Of a stretch of DNA of 64,000 nt, positions 1-8,251 are shown one piece after another. The stretch's first letter is position 1. Each line of letters starts with the position of its first letter. The stretch is from G963668185 sp963668185. GTDB taxonomy: Bacteria; Chloroflexota; Dehalococcoidia; Lucifugimonadales; G963668185. Made by a program: the position numbers and the translations under genes. Location: NCBI GenBank assembly GCA_963668185.1, contig OY764162.1, positions 1,116,001 through 1,180,000 of the forward strand, read 5' to 3'. The notes below the pieces were generated by a model that did not search any database, was not told the origin of the DNA, and saw only the letters and a program-made list of their open reading frames with translations.

Positions 1-471
1 GATCTGCCGGATGGCCGGGAGGTCTCAAGGCTCAGCCGCCTGCACGCCGAGTCCGAGGGCGTCTCAGGACGGACTGAGGAGGTCGAGAGGCTGGCGAGAA
101 GGGCTATCGGTTCGGACATTGTAAGGCGAGCCGTGGAGTCCGACAGCTACTACCGCGAGATATACGCGGCTGCGCCTGTTGGCGAGAGCGTCCTGGAAGG
201 CTTCGTGGACCTTTGCTTCGTCGAAGACGGGGCATTGGTCATCGTGGACTTCAAGACCGATGCAATCACCGACCAGGACGGGGCATCGATAGCACGCAGG
301 TACCGAACCCAAGTCGGCGCATACGCGCTCGCGCTGAGGCAGTCAACCGGAATGCCGGTCAAAGAGGCCATCCTGCTGTTCCTGCAACGTGATCGCATCG
401 CAGAGACATTCGAGGACATCGACGCGCTGATGGCCGAGGCCGAGGCGGCCACGACCCCGGCGTCCTGCTAG
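1..471 (+). CDS. RecB/AddA-type nuclease domain, C-terminal end of a UvrD-family helicase-nuclease (partial, 5' end outside window)
   Basis: The frame is open from base 1, so this is the last 156 residues of a larger protein. It shows the PD-(D/E)XK nuclease signature of the RecB/AddA family: a GFVDL strand, then IVDFKTD, where the D and K are the metal-binding and catalytic positions, then a RYRTQVGAYALAL helix (the QxxxY motif). In AddA and RecB this domain follows UvrD-like helicase domains and degrades DNA ends during recombination repair. The helicase part lies outside the window, so the exact subfamily is unproven. The TAG stop sits inside a 19-bp sequence that recurs at 2349-2367 after the restriction-modification genes. 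Confidence 0.8.
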   Translation, partial: DLPDGREVSRLSRLHAESEGVSGRTEEVERLARRAIGSDIVRRAVESDSYYREIYAAAPVGESVLEGFVDLCFVEDGALVIVDFKTDAITDQDGASIARRYRTQVGAYALALRQSTGMPVKEAILLFLQRDRIAETFEDIDALMAEAEAATTPASC

Positions 472-479
472 AATTGGCG
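461..479 (+). repeat. 19-bp direct repeat, left copy, flanking the restriction-modification module
   Basis: The sequence CGTCCTGCTAGAATTGGCG is identical to 2349-2367. It contains the stop codon of the upstream nuclease gene (TGC TAG) and also reads as an extended -10 promoter (TGCTAGAAT). It could therefore be a recombination scar left when the R-M module entered at the 3' end of the gene, or a reused promoter element. Confidence 0.75.
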
Positions 480-517
480 ACGCCGCATGAACCCCCAAAT
501 GTAAGCAAGCAGCGCGC

Positions 518-1147
518 ATGGCGCTCGACCAGAGTTCCTCAGTGCAGATTACGCGAAACCAGATCGACTCCAACAAGCTCAATCGCAAGTTGGCGCTGCC
601 GTTTGAGTTGCGGCTGCGGGACTTTGAGATGGCGATGCAGGACGTTTACGACTTCTTCTATGACGTAAATGCCCACCTGCTCGACAAAGGACTCCATCGA
701 CTCGACGATATGCTGCGCCCCGCGATAATGTCCGGCGTCTTGTCCGACATGCTGACCGCTAGCCTGGCCAGGCATTCACGGGTACTTACGGAAAACAGAT
801 ACCACAACGGACACCCGGACCTGCTCGTCCAGGGCGTGTATCCCAGCAACGCTATCAAGGCAGGTTCGGAGGGCGTGGAGGTAAAGACGACTCGGAAAGC
901 GGGAGGAGCCGTCGATACGCACGGCGCGCGCGATCAGTGGCTATGCGTCTTCGTCTATCGAGTGGATAACGAATCCGAGCCTGTCCGCCTCCGTTCTCCC
1001 ATGACCTTCACGGAAGTCTACCTTGGGCACGTGACGATCGAAGACTTCCGCAGGAATCCCAGGAGTGAGCTTGGGACGCGTACCGCCACCCTTCACAAGG
1101 ACGGAATCCGAAGACTGCGCCAGAACTGGGTTTACTTAGCGAACTAG
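518..1147 (+). CDS. type II restriction endonuclease (PD-(D/E)XK)
   Basis: A 209-residue protein that I do not match to a named specificity. Residues around 97-127 carry a nuclease core: HPDLLVQG followed by GVEVKTTRK, the D...ExK arrangement that binds metal and cleaves DNA. The next gene converges on it, overlaps it by four bases, and is a DNA methyltransferase, the classical type II R-M partner. There is no strong ribosome-binding site before the ATG; the repeat-borne TGCTAGAAT about 45 bases upstream is a plausible promoter. Expected role: cleavage of foreign DNA lacking the cognate methylation. The family call rests on motif plus partner and is fairly secure; the recognition site is unknown. 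Confidence 0.72.
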   Translation: MALDQSSSVQITRNQIDSNKLNRKLALPFELRLRDFEMAMQDVYDFFYDVNAHLLDKGLHRLDDMLRPAIMSGVLSDMLTASLARHSRVLTENRYHNGHPDLLVQGVYPSNAIKAGSEGVEVKTTRKAGGAVDTHGARDQWLCVFVYRVDNESEPVRLRSPMTFTEVYLGHVTIEDFRRNPRSELGTRTATLHKDGIRRLRQNWVYLAN

Positions 1148-2328
1148 CCGCCGTTGGGTGAGAAACGCGCCAGTTTAGGAATCGCCTCGCTGGCGATGCT
1201 GAAGTAGAACTCGTCCTTTTCAACACCTACGCTTGAGTATCCTACGGCTTCCGCAGCCGCAATGGTCGAACCCGCGCCGGCAAACGGGTCCAGGATCGTG
1301 CCTTCTCCGACCGGCAGCACCGAACGCACCAGGCGGCGCAGAAAGGACTGCGGCTTCAGGCTGGGGTGCGGGGCCAGGTCGCGTTCCGCCTTTCGCGTCG
1401 GCGATGACTGGATCACGTCGCCGAACGGCTTATCCGGGCACGGGCGCCGGAACCCGCCCGTCTTCCAAGACCTCAAGTTGTCCTGGACTCTGCCTTCTAC
1501 GGGTTTGCGATATACGATCCAGGGCTCCCACATGGAGCGCGGCATGACGCTGACTTCTGGAAACTCGTTGTGGGCGGCCTTGGGCCGGTCCCCGCCTCTC
1601 AGTGTCATAGTCAGGCGTACGATCTCGCCTCGGCGCTCCAGTCCGCCGTCGGACATCGCAGCCGATACCAGATAGGACACCAGCGGGTTGGACGCCACAA
1701 CCACGTGAGCGCCAGGCGCCAACTTGGGAATGAGCAGCCGCGTCCAGACGAAGAAGAACGTGCGTATATCGCCGAGTTGCTTGGAGGTGAGCGTCGTGAA
1801 CCTTGGCAACGGGGAGCGCCGATGGCCGTCGAATGCCGGAGGCAGGCGCCACACGCCGCCCCTGCCTGCTCGGAGCTTGGTTTGCTGCTCACGCGTGTAC
1901 TCGTGAAGGCCGTAGGGAGGGTCGGTTACAACGGCGTGGATGCTATTATCGTCCTGCTCTCCCAGCCAATCGAAGCAATCGGCGTGGTAGAGTGTGGATC
2001 GTCCGAAAGAGAAGGGCTGCTTCCAAGGCTGGCTGATCGGCATCTCAGCCTGCAAGCCTGATAGCGCTTCGGAACGAAGCGCGTACATCCCGCGATCCTC
2101 CCGCATGAACATGCGCGGAGTGTTGAGCCTCAGGTATGATCGCACTGAAGAGCCGGGGGTAGGCCCTACTACTTTGGATACGCGTTCTTCGATCTCTTTG
2201 ACCGAAAGCACCTTAGAAGTGAGCGACATCACCTGGATGATGCCGTCTCTCACACGTCCCGGCGCGTATCTGGCCCTGTCCTCTGCCATATCAATATAAG
2301 CATAGGACGTCTGGACGTCCATAGTCAA
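1144..2328 (-). CDS. DNA (N4-cytosine or N6-adenine) methyltransferase of the R-M pair
   Basis: A 394-residue SAM-dependent methyltransferase. Motif IV (TDPPYG, about residue 137) precedes motif I (DPFAGAGST, about residue 349), the permuted beta-class order. The first 90 residues form a predicted winged helix (RDGIIQVMSLT...SYLRLN) of the kind used for DNA contact in restriction-associated proteins. It converges on the restriction endonuclease with a four-base tail-to-tail overlap. It should protect host DNA by methylating the shared target. DPPY does not separate N6-A from N4-C chemistry. Both genes lie between the two copies of the 19-bp direct repeat. Confidence 0.88.
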   Translation of the reverse strand: MTMDVQTSYAYIDMAEDRARYAPGRVRDGIIQVMSLTSKVLSVKEIEERVSKVVGPTPGSSVRSYLRLNTPRMFMREDRGMYALRSEALSGLQAEMPISQPWKQPFSFGRSTLYHADCFDWLGEQDDNSIHAVVTDPPYGLHEYTREQQTKLRAGRGGVWRLPPAFDGHRRSPLPRFTTLTSKQLGDIRTFFFVWTRLLIPKLAPGAHVVVASNPLVSYLVSAAMSDGGLERRGEIVRLTMTLRGGDRPKAAHNEFPEVSVMPRSMWEPWIVYRKPVEGRVQDNLRSWKTGGFRRPCPDKPFGDVIQSSPTRKAERDLAPHPSLKPQSFLRRLVRSVLPVGEGTILDPFAGAGSTIAAAEAVGYSSVGVEKDEFYFSIASEAIPKLARFSPNGG

Positions 2329-2348
2329 ATCGCGAACTTGCGCCTCGT

Positions 2349-2367
2349 CGTCCTGCTAGAATTGGCG
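2349..2367 (+). repeat. 19-bp direct repeat, right copy, overlapping the promoter of the S9 peptidase gene
   Basis: Identical to 461-479. The TGCTAGAAT here is an extended -10 box about 35 bases upstream of the peptidase start codon, so this copy probably drives that gene. In the ancestral arrangement the nuclease gene may have been directly followed by the peptidase gene, with a single copy at the junction. Confidence 0.7.
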
Positions 2368-2395
2368 CCACCACTCGAACTAGCGAGGAGGCGAT

Positions 2396-4342
2396 ATGGC
2401 AAAGAGAAGGGTCACGGTCGATGAGCAGCTGAGCTTCAAGCGAGTGGCCGACGCGCAGATCTCGCCCGACGGCTCGATGGTGGTGTTCCAGATGGGCGAC
2501 TCGTTCATCGCGGACACGAAGAACCAGAAATCGAACCTGTGGATGGTTCCCACGGACGGCGGAGAGCCCAGGCGTGTGACCTCCGGCGGTCGTTCCGACG
2601 TGAAGCCGCGCTGGTCGCCCGACGGAAAGCGCCTTGCGTTCCTGTCCGACCGGATCGAGGACGGCCAGTACCAGGTGTACCTGCTGCCCGCGGACGGCGG
2701 CGAGGCGGTCCAGGTCACGAGCACAGAGGGGAGCTTCCCCACGCAGGGCGGCGTGCCGACGATCGAGTGGTCGCCGGACGGCTCGAAGCTCGCGTACCTC
2801 AAGTACGACCCTGAAACGGAAGACGAGAAGCGCCGCAAGGCCGAGAAGCGGGACGTAGTTGAGTTCGAGCGGCACCCCAAGTTCATGCGTATCTACGTCA
2901 TCGACATCGAGACTGGCGAGGAGACCTGCGCCTCGCCGGATGGCCTGCAGGTCTGGGACTTCTGCTGGTCGCCTGACGGCACTCACTTCGCGGCTGTCGC
3001 ATCTGACCTGCCCTTCGAGTCGGACTGGTACCTCAACCGGCTGGTGCGGTTCCCGGTCGGGGGCGGCAGCGTAGATACGCTGTACGACACGGACCGCATG
3101 GCGTCCAAGCCCACGTGGTCTCCCGACGGCGGGACGATAGCCTTCACGTCCTCCACGTGGAGCGACAAGTACTCGGTCAAGGGCGACGTCTGGGTTGTGC
3201 CCGCCGCAGGGGGCGAGTATCGCGATCTCACAGAGGGCGAAGTCGCCAGCTACTGCTGGATACAATGGTCGGACGACAGCGGCAAGCTGCTGGTTTCCGG
3301 CGCGGTGCGCGGCGGCACAGGCATAACCGAGATAGAAGTATCGACCGGCGGGAACCGGCCTCTGTGGCTGGGCGAAGGCTCGATGGCTGAGGGCAACTAC
3401 GCCGGCTTCAGTTCGGACCGGACCGGCAATCTCGCGTTCGTCCTCGAAAGCTGGGACTCCCCCAGGCAGGTCTATCTCGCGAAGCCGTCGAACGGCGGAT
3501 ACGACTTGACGCAACTGACCAGTTTGCACCCGCAGGCGGCAGACCTCGATATCGGCGCTGTCGAAGAAATCGTCTGGAAGGGCGCGGACGGCTGGGACAT
3601 GCAGGGCTGGCTGATGCGGCCCCCAGGCGACGGCGGCAACCGCCCGCTTCCGATGATCACGCTCATCCACGGCGGGCCGACGAGCGCCCACGGCAACGTT
3701 TACCACGCAGGGTCGGGCAGGGACTTCTCGCAACTGCTCGCCGCGGCGGGATTCGCCGTGTTCCTTCCGAACCCGCGCGGCAGCACCGGCTGGGGGATGG
3801 AGTTCTCCGAGAGCAACCTCGGCGACCAGGGAGGCAAGGACTGGCAGGACGTGCAGCTCGGCGTGGACCACTGCATCGCCCAGGGAATCGCGGACCCCGA
3901 ACGGCTCGGCGTCGCGGGCGGCAGCTACGGCGGGTTCATGACGGCGTGGACGGTGACGCAGACCGACAGGTTCAAGGCGGCGGTGATGTCGGCCGGCATC
4001 AGCGACTGGCGCAGCTTCCACGGGATGACCGGCATACACACCTGGGACTGGATCTTCTACAACCGGCCCGATCCCTGGGACCCGGACGGCATCTACCGCC
4101 ACTTCTCGCCGATTACGCACATCAAGAACGCGAAGACGCCCACGCTGATCGTCCACGGCGAGGAAGACCCGGTCTGCCCGGTGGAGCAGGCGTACCAGTT
4201 CCACCGGGGCCTCAAAGACCACGGCGTCCCCGTGGAGTTGGTGGTCTATCCGCGCGAGCCGCACGGCATCCAGGAGATCGCTCACATCCGCGACGTCCAG
4301 TCGCGCACCGTGGAATGGATGATCAGATACCTGGAGCCGTAG
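2396..4342 (+). CDS. S9 family peptidase (prolyl oligopeptidase/acylaminoacyl-peptidase type)
   Basis: A 648-residue serine peptidase. The N-terminal half has repeated WSPDG blades (TolB/WD40-like beta-propeller), which gates access to a C-terminal alpha/beta-hydrolase. The catalytic triad is visible: nucleophile S510 in GGSYGG, D591 in GEEDP and H623 in EPHGIQ. The HGGP motif near residue 423 supplies the oxyanion hole. The start ATG has a good ribosome-binding site (GAGGAGGCGAT). No signal peptide is seen, so it is probably cytoplasmic and degrades short peptides or removes N-acylated residues. It is transcribed alone. Confidence 0.92.
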   Translation: MAKRRVTVDEQLSFKRVADAQISPDGSMVVFQMGDSFIADTKNQKSNLWMVPTDGGEPRRVTSGGRSDVKPRWSPDGKRLAFLSDRIEDGQYQVYLLPADGGEAVQVTSTEGSFPTQGGVPTIEWSPDGSKLAYLKYDPETEDEKRRKAEKRDVVEFERHPKFMRIYVIDIETGEETCASPDGLQVWDFCWSPDGTHFAAVASDLPFESDWYLNRLVRFPVGGGSVDTLYDTDRMASKPTWSPDGGTIAFTSSTWSDKYSVKGDVWVVPAAGGEYRDLTEGEVASYCWIQWSDDSGKLLVSGAVRGGTGITEIEVSTGGNRPLWLGEGSMAEGNYAGFSSDRTGNLAFVLESWDSPRQVYLAKPSNGGYDLTQLTSLHPQAADLDIGAVEEIVWKGADGWDMQGWLMRPPGDGGNRPLPMITLIHGGPTSAHGNVYHAGSGRDFSQLLAAAGFAVFLPNPRGSTGWGMEFSESNLGDQGGKDWQDVQLGVDHCIAQGIADPERLGVAGGSYGGFMTAWTVTQTDRFKAAVMSAGISDWRSFHGMTGIHTWDWIFYNRPDPWDPDGIYRHFSPITHIKNAKTPTLIVHGEEDPVCPVEQAYQFHRGLKDHGVPVELVVYPREPHGIQEIAHIRDVQSRTVEWMIRYLEP

Positions 4343-4400
4343 CCGGGGAGCGCGCCCGGAGGCGTACTTTGGCAAGGTCGGCGCGGCTACGGACGTTGAC

Positions 4401-4514
4401 GTAACTGTTCAGATTTCGTGGGACAGCAGCCTCACTATGCCGTCATACCGGCGAAGGCCGGTATCCAGAGGTGGGGGCGGGTGGGGTCTCCGCTCCCCAA
4501 CTCTGAACACTTAC
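4401..4514. mobile_element. MITE copy 1 (114 bp, type 1 core) with 8-bp target duplication
   Basis: Ends are GTAACTGTTCAGA and TCTGAACACTTAC, inverted with one mismatch. The flanking 8-mers ACGTTGAC at 4393-4400 and 4515-4522 are identical, so this is a real transposition event. The core holds the palindrome GTCATACCGGCGAAGGCCGG. There is no ORF inside. The right target duplication supplies the -35 box of the tRNA-Asp promoter. Confidence 0.93.
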
Positions 4515-4517
4515 ACG

Positions 4518-4547
4518 TTGACTGCCTGCGCGCCGAATAGCTAGAAT
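4518..4547 (+). promoter_or_regulatory. probable sigma-70 promoter of tRNA-Asp
   Basis: A -35 TTGACT at 4518-4523 and a -10 TAGAAT at 4542-4547 are separated by 18 bases, and the tRNA begins about 35 bases after the -10. The -35 box lies mostly in the right target-site duplication of MITE copy 1. Confidence 0.6.
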
Positions 4548-4581
4548 ACGGATAGACGTTCAGGCGTCTGTCTTCTTCTGC

Positions 4582-4658
4582 GGCCCCGTGGTGTAGTGGT
4601 TAAACATACTGCCCTGTCAAGGCAGAGATCGCCGGTTCGAATCCGGTCGGGGTCGCCA
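4582..4658 (+). tRNA. tRNA-Asp (GTC)
   Basis: A full cloverleaf can be drawn. The acceptor GGCCCCG pairs with CGGGGTC (one G-U). The anticodon stem CTGCC/GGCAG encloses loop CTGTCAA with anticodon GTC. The T arm contains GGTTCGAATCC. The discriminator base is G, as expected for aspartate, and CCA is encoded. A GTPase gene begins 17 bases downstream, so the two may be co-transcribed. Confidence 0.96.
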
Positions 4659-4674
4659 GCAGTCACCGTTTTGG

Positions 4675-5640
4675 ATGCTATACGTGCTCAAGGCCAGAGA
4701 CATGCGGCGCAAGATCGAGTCGTCGCTCAAGGGCAAGTCCGAGGCCGAGCAGATCAGCATCATCGAGGGCTACATCGCGGACTGGCCCCCGAACCTGCGC
4801 GGCGAATACGTCAGGATGCGCCGCCACCTTACGAACCGCCTGGAGCGGCTTCGGACCAGCCGCAGCGTGACGGCTACCAGCCGGCCCTCATCGGACGATC
4901 CTTTCGTGATTGGCAAGACCGGTCACCTGACGGCCTGCCTCGTCGGACTTCCGAACGCGGGCAAGACGCACCTGTTCCACCGGCTCGGGGGCAGCGGCGC
5001 CACTATCGCCGATTACCCGTACTCCACAGGAGTACCGGCGTCGCACCTGGCGACGCTGGACAATCTGAGCATTCAGGTAGTCGACCTTCCGCCCGTTGCC
5101 GAGGACACCGTTGGCAGTCTGCCGTACGGAGAGAAGCTGGGCCGTATCTTGCACCTGGCCGACGTGCTGTGCGTCGTGCTCGATGGGACAGACGACCTCC
5201 AATTCCAGGAACTGGCTGTGTCTGAAGAACTCGAACTCTTGGAGCTTGAACCGGGTTCTCGGCCGGTCTTGGTGGTCGTTAACCGGGCCTCGGCCGGGAG
5301 TTCTTCGAGCGCCGGGGCTTCCAATGAGTTGCAGGCATGTACTCGGTTGCCTCTGCGGACGGAGTGTGACTTCATCGACATCCTGCCCGCCATCGCCAGG
5401 ATGGGCGGCTTCATCTCTGCTTATGCCAAGCCGCCCGGCCAATCTCCGCAGGACGCGGACCGGCTGTGGGTGAAGGCCGGTTCGACCGTGGCAGACCTGG
5501 CGGCGGCAGTCCACAGGGACCTGGCGCGGCGACTGACAAGCGCGCGCGTCTGGGGAGAGTCGGCGAGACAGCCGGGCCAGCCCGTGTCCACCGAACACGC
5601 CCTCGCAGACGCCGATGTGGTGGAACTGCTGGCCAGATGA
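4675..5640 (+). CDS. DRG/Obg-like GTPase with C-terminal TGS domain
   Basis: A 321-residue protein. The G1/Walker A motif GLPNAGKTH is near residue 92 and the switch II region reads VVDLPP where DxPG is usual. The G4 region VVVNRAS departs from the canonical NKxD. The last 65 residues form a TGS domain (KAGSTVADLAAAVH), the RNA-binding module of DRG, ThrRS and SpoT. The N-terminal 60 residues are helical and basic. It is probably a ribosome- or RNA-associated GTPase, with guanine specificity uncertain because of the altered G4. ATG 4675 gives the longest product; ATG 4702 (MRRKIESS) is an equally plausible start. Confidence 0.75.
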   Translation: MLYVLKARDMRRKIESSLKGKSEAEQISIIEGYIADWPPNLRGEYVRMRRHLTNRLERLRTSRSVTATSRPSSDDPFVIGKTGHLTACLVGLPNAGKTHLFHRLGGSGATIADYPYSTGVPASHLATLDNLSIQVVDLPPVAEDTVGSLPYGEKLGRILHLADVLCVVLDGTDDLQFQELAVSEELELLELEPGSRPVLVVVNRASAGSSSSAGASNELQACTRLPLRTECDFIDILPAIARMGGFISAYAKPPGQSPQDADRLWVKAGSTVADLAAAVHRDLARRLTSARVWGESARQPGQPVSTEHALADADVVELLAR

Positions 5641-5747
5641 TCGGTTGTCTGAGAGCGCGGAGTTGGGACGATAATGGCTGGAGGCTGATATGAATCACCC
5701 GGCACGTAAGGCGGTCGATGCCGAGACAGGCGATGCATCACAGTTAT

Positions 5748-5775
5748 GATGCCGATATGCTACCATTGTGGCATC
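5748..5775 (+). promoter_or_regulatory. candidate operator overlapping the toxin-antitoxin promoter
   Basis: The inverted repeat GATGCC-N16-GGCATC spans an extended -10-like TGCTACCAT, about 28 bases upstream of the antitoxin start. FitA/VapB-type ribbon-helix-helix antitoxins usually autorepress through such palindromes, so this is the likely autoregulatory site. It was found by eye only. Confidence 0.45.
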
Positions 5776-5802
5776 AACTAAGTCCTGATCTACGAGAAGA
5801 CT

Positions 5803-6045
5803 ATGGCCAACCTCGCTCTGCGCGGCATCTCTAACCACTTGCATAAGGAGCTAAAGGTGGCCGCAAAGAGGAACCACCGCAGCCTGAATGGGGAGATACT
5901 CGCACGGCTAGAGGCGTCCGTTCCACCCAAGTCTGAAGACACCAAAGCAATCTTGGATCGAGTTCGCCGGCGTGGCAAGGTCCTGGGGCCGCTTGGTCTT
6001 AGCGAGGCAGCCATTCGAGAGCGCCGGAATCCCAGCCGAACTTGA
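5803..6045 (+). CDS. FitA/VapB-type antitoxin (ribbon-helix-helix)
   Basis: An 80-residue protein. The N-terminus MANLALRGISNHLHKELKVAAKRNHRSLNGEILARLE fits the Arc/MetJ ribbon-helix-helix fold of FitA antitoxins: the beta strand LALRGI, then two helices. The C-terminal tail would wrap around and block the toxin. It overlaps the downstream PIN-domain toxin by four bases (TTGA). It should neutralise the toxin and repress the shared promoter, probably through the palindrome at 5748-5775. Confidence 0.82.
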   Translation: MANLALRGISNHLHKELKVAAKRNHRSLNGEILARLEASVPPKSEDTKAILDRVRRRGKVLGPLGLSEAAIRERRNPSRT

Positions 6046-6446
6046 TCGTTGTCGACACGAATGTGATGGTTGGCCTCACCGAAGGCCAGTCCGATGCTGT
6101 GCTGTTGTTGGAGCAAGATCCTGAGTGGGCCGCGCCTGCCATTCTCATGAGCGAGTTGTGCAATGTCCTGCTTGGTAGTGTGCGTCGGGGCGCCATTGAC
6201 TCGGATGAGGCCAAGGCAATGAGCGATGACGCTGCCATGGTACTGGGGGATCGTGTAGGCAGCGTTGCGAGCACAGAGGTGATTGACACCGCGCTGGAGT
6301 GTGGACTTACAGCCTATGACGCCGAGTTCGTCGTACTAGCGCGAATGCTAGGTGTCCCGCTCGTTACCTGGGACAACGCAATCCTGCAAGGGGCGTCAGA
6401 CGTGGCTGTCACTGTACGGGATGTCATCGAGCGGCTTCGATACTAG
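6042..6446 (+). CDS. PIN-domain ribonuclease toxin (VapC/FitB-like)
   Basis: A 134-residue PIN-domain protein starting with TTG. The conserved acidic residues are visible: VVDTNV at the N-terminus, SELCNVL with E around residue 33, YDAEFVVLA near residue 90 and TWDNAI near residue 108. Together these bind metal for RNA cleavage. The gene is translationally coupled to the antitoxin by a four-base overlap. Known members cut tRNA or mRNA to slow growth; the target of this one cannot be read from the sequence. Confidence 0.85.
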   Translation: MIVVDTNVMVGLTEGQSDAVLLLEQDPEWAAPAILMSELCNVLLGSVRRGAIDSDEAKAMSDDAAMVLGDRVGSVASTEVIDTALECGLTAYDAEFVVLARMLGVPLVTWDNAILQGASDVAVTVRDVIERLRY

Positions 6447-6535
6447 CGGACCGCGATTGAGGAAGTATAGGCAACGGGCCTGTAGATAAGGAAGCAAGGC
6501 GCTCGCGCTCGCAAAGCACGTATTTTTCCTCAACA

Positions 6536-7753
6536 ATGAAGTCCGCTTTAGAAAATGCTCCTTTTTCCGATCTCCCCCCCCGCATCGCCGTCGTCACCAA
6601 CTCGGACGCGTACCTGTACAGGTTTCGCGCCCCGCTGCTGCGGAGCCTCGTCGAGAGCGGCGTCGAGGTAGTCGCCATAGCGCCCGCCGGGCCGTTCGCG
6701 GGCCGCATTGAGAGCATAGGCGCCGAGTTCGTCCCGTGGAACGTGCGCAGAAGAAGTCTCAATCCAATTTCAGAGATTCGCTCGATCATCGAGTTGGGCC
6801 GTATCTACAGGCGCGTCCGCCCCGACCTCGTCCAGCACTACACCGTCAAGCCCAACCTGTACGGGGCGTTGGCGGCCAGGCTCGCGGGCGTGCCCGTGGT
6901 GGTGTGCGGCGTCACCGGCACGGGGTACGCGTTCACGTCGGGCAAGCCGTCCAGGATCGCGCTGCGGACGACGCTCGCGGCGTGGTACAGGCTCTGCGCC
7001 GCGCTTTCCGACAGGCTCACGTTCCAGACGCAGGACGACGCCGCGCGAATCCTCGGAAGCCGCGGCCTGTTCGCGTCAAAGGCAAGGGTCAACCCCGGCG
7101 GGTCCGGCGTGAACGTCCGCGCGTTCAGCCCGGACGCAGTGCCGGAGGCAAAGCGGGCCGCGTTGCGCGAGGAACTCGGAGTGGCCGACGGCTCCCTTGT
7201 GGTCACCATGGCGTCGCGTCTGCTCTGGGACAAGGGTGTGGCCGAGTACGTGGAGGCCGCTCGAAAGCTGAAAGCATCGTTGGGAGATGTAGCCTTCCTC
7301 ATGGCCGGCTCGCCGGACCCGGGCAATCCCGACTCCGTAGAAGACTCGGACGTGGAACGCTGGCGCGCAGGAGGCATCGTCAATCCCGTGGGCCACGTCG
7401 AAGACATGCCAGGGCTGCTTTCGATCTCCGATGTAGTAGTCTTGCCTTCCTATGCTGAAGGAGTGCCCCGCGCGCTCATAGAGGCCGCGGCAATGGCAAG
7501 GCCGATCGTGGCTACGGACATCCCCGGCGCACGAGCCGTCGTGGAACACGGGGTGAACGGGCTTCTCGTGCCGGCCAGGGACTCTGAATCGTTGGCCCAT
7601 GCCATCGAACGCCTGCTTTGCAGCGAAGAACTCAGGATGGAGTACGGCGGAGCGGGCAGGTCGAAGGCCCAGAGGGAGTTTGACGACCGCCGCGTGGCCG
7701 AATGGTTCGTCGAGGAATATCGGAGCCTGTGGAAGGCGAAGCGCGGTGTATGA
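6536..7753 (+). CDS. GT4-family glycosyltransferase (CapM/PglA-like)
   Basis: A 405-residue GT-B glycosyltransferase. The N-terminal domain begins PRIAVVTNSDAYLYRFRAPL, and QHYTVKPNLYGALAARLAGVP is typical of capsule and N-acetylgalactosaminyl transferases. The C-terminal nucleotide-sugar-binding domain has ASRLLWDKGVAEYVEAA and PSYAEGVPRALIEAAA, the EX7E motif region. It would transfer a sugar from a UDP-sugar to a lipid-linked or surface glycan precursor. The epimerase at 8449 could supply a substrate, but the genes are separated by another gene and a MITE. The 5' flank is unusually A/T-rich and the RBS is weak. Confidence 0.85.
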   Translation: MKSALENAPFSDLPPRIAVVTNSDAYLYRFRAPLLRSLVESGVEVVAIAPAGPFAGRIESIGAEFVPWNVRRRSLNPISEIRSIIELGRIYRRVRPDLVQHYTVKPNLYGALAARLAGVPVVVCGVTGTGYAFTSGKPSRIALRTTLAAWYRLCAALSDRLTFQTQDDAARILGSRGLFASKARVNPGGSGVNVRAFSPDAVPEAKRAALREELGVADGSLVVTMASRLLWDKGVAEYVEAARKLKASLGDVAFLMAGSPDPGNPDSVEDSDVERWRAGGIVNPVGHVEDMPGLLSISDVVVLPSYAEGVPRALIEAAAMARPIVATDIPGARAVVEHGVNGLLVPARDSESLAHAIERLLCSEELRMEYGGAGRSKAQREFDDRRVAEWFVEEYRSLWKAKRGV

Positions 7754-7764
7754 CGTTCTACGGC

Positions 7765-8169
7765 CTAAAGTGGAAGCACGTCGGCCGGTACAAGATGATG
7801 CCGAGAGGTGTCTGCAACAAGACCGAAGTTTTGAAGAGAGGTAGCGCCAAGCAGGAACTGGCCCTCCGCTCCGAACACCACGATGCTGGGCCGTTCCCGT
7901 CCGTTGATTCTGAGCCGGGCCTCCCCGATCTGAAGCTCCTGCTTGCTGCCGTCAGCGAATGTGAAGACTTCCGTATCGGTGGGGTGTACCCCTATCTGCT
8001 CGCGTAACAGGGATGCCGGCAACACCGTGAAAGTGGCCCCTGTATCCACCGTGGCCTCAACCCAGTGAATGTCTCCCCCGTTTCCGGCACGCACTCCCAG
8101 GCTGGTCTTGAACACACCCACTTCTTGCCTCCTTCTGGTACTGTTGCGGCCCGTCCTGATGCTATTCAA
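7765..8169 (-). CDS. retropepsin-like aspartic protease domain protein
   Basis: About 120-134 residues. The signature VDTGATFTVLPASLL is the DTG active-site loop of clan AA aspartic proteases, followed by a second half with GVHPTDTEVFTFADG and FLLGATSLQNFGL. Such single-domain proteins act as dimers. The nominal ATG at 8169 adds a basic leader; an internal GTG (VGVFKTSLGV) may be the true start. A second protein of this class lies at 33238-33630. Role in bacteria is mostly unknown. Confidence 0.7.
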   Translation of the reverse strand: MNSIRTGRNSTRRRQEVGVFKTSLGVRAGNGGDIHWVEATVDTGATFTVLPASLLREQIGVHPTDTEVFTFADGSKQELQIGEARLRINGRERPSIVVFGAEGQFLLGATSLQNFGLVADTSRHHLVPADVLPL

Positions 8170-8251
8170 GAAGGCGCGGAGCCACCAAGCGCCTCTGATC
8201 CAGTCTGTCTTCCCAGTGTAAGAGTGCGACCGCCTGCCCGCAACGTGCGCC

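Noticed and set aside
2291..4375. 694-codon open frame antisense to the S9 peptidase
   Set aside because: High-GC shadow ORF: no motifs, and the plus-strand frame has a complete catalytic triad. The same applies to long antisense frames over lysS, the amidohydrolase, the epimerase, uvrA and the DinG gene.
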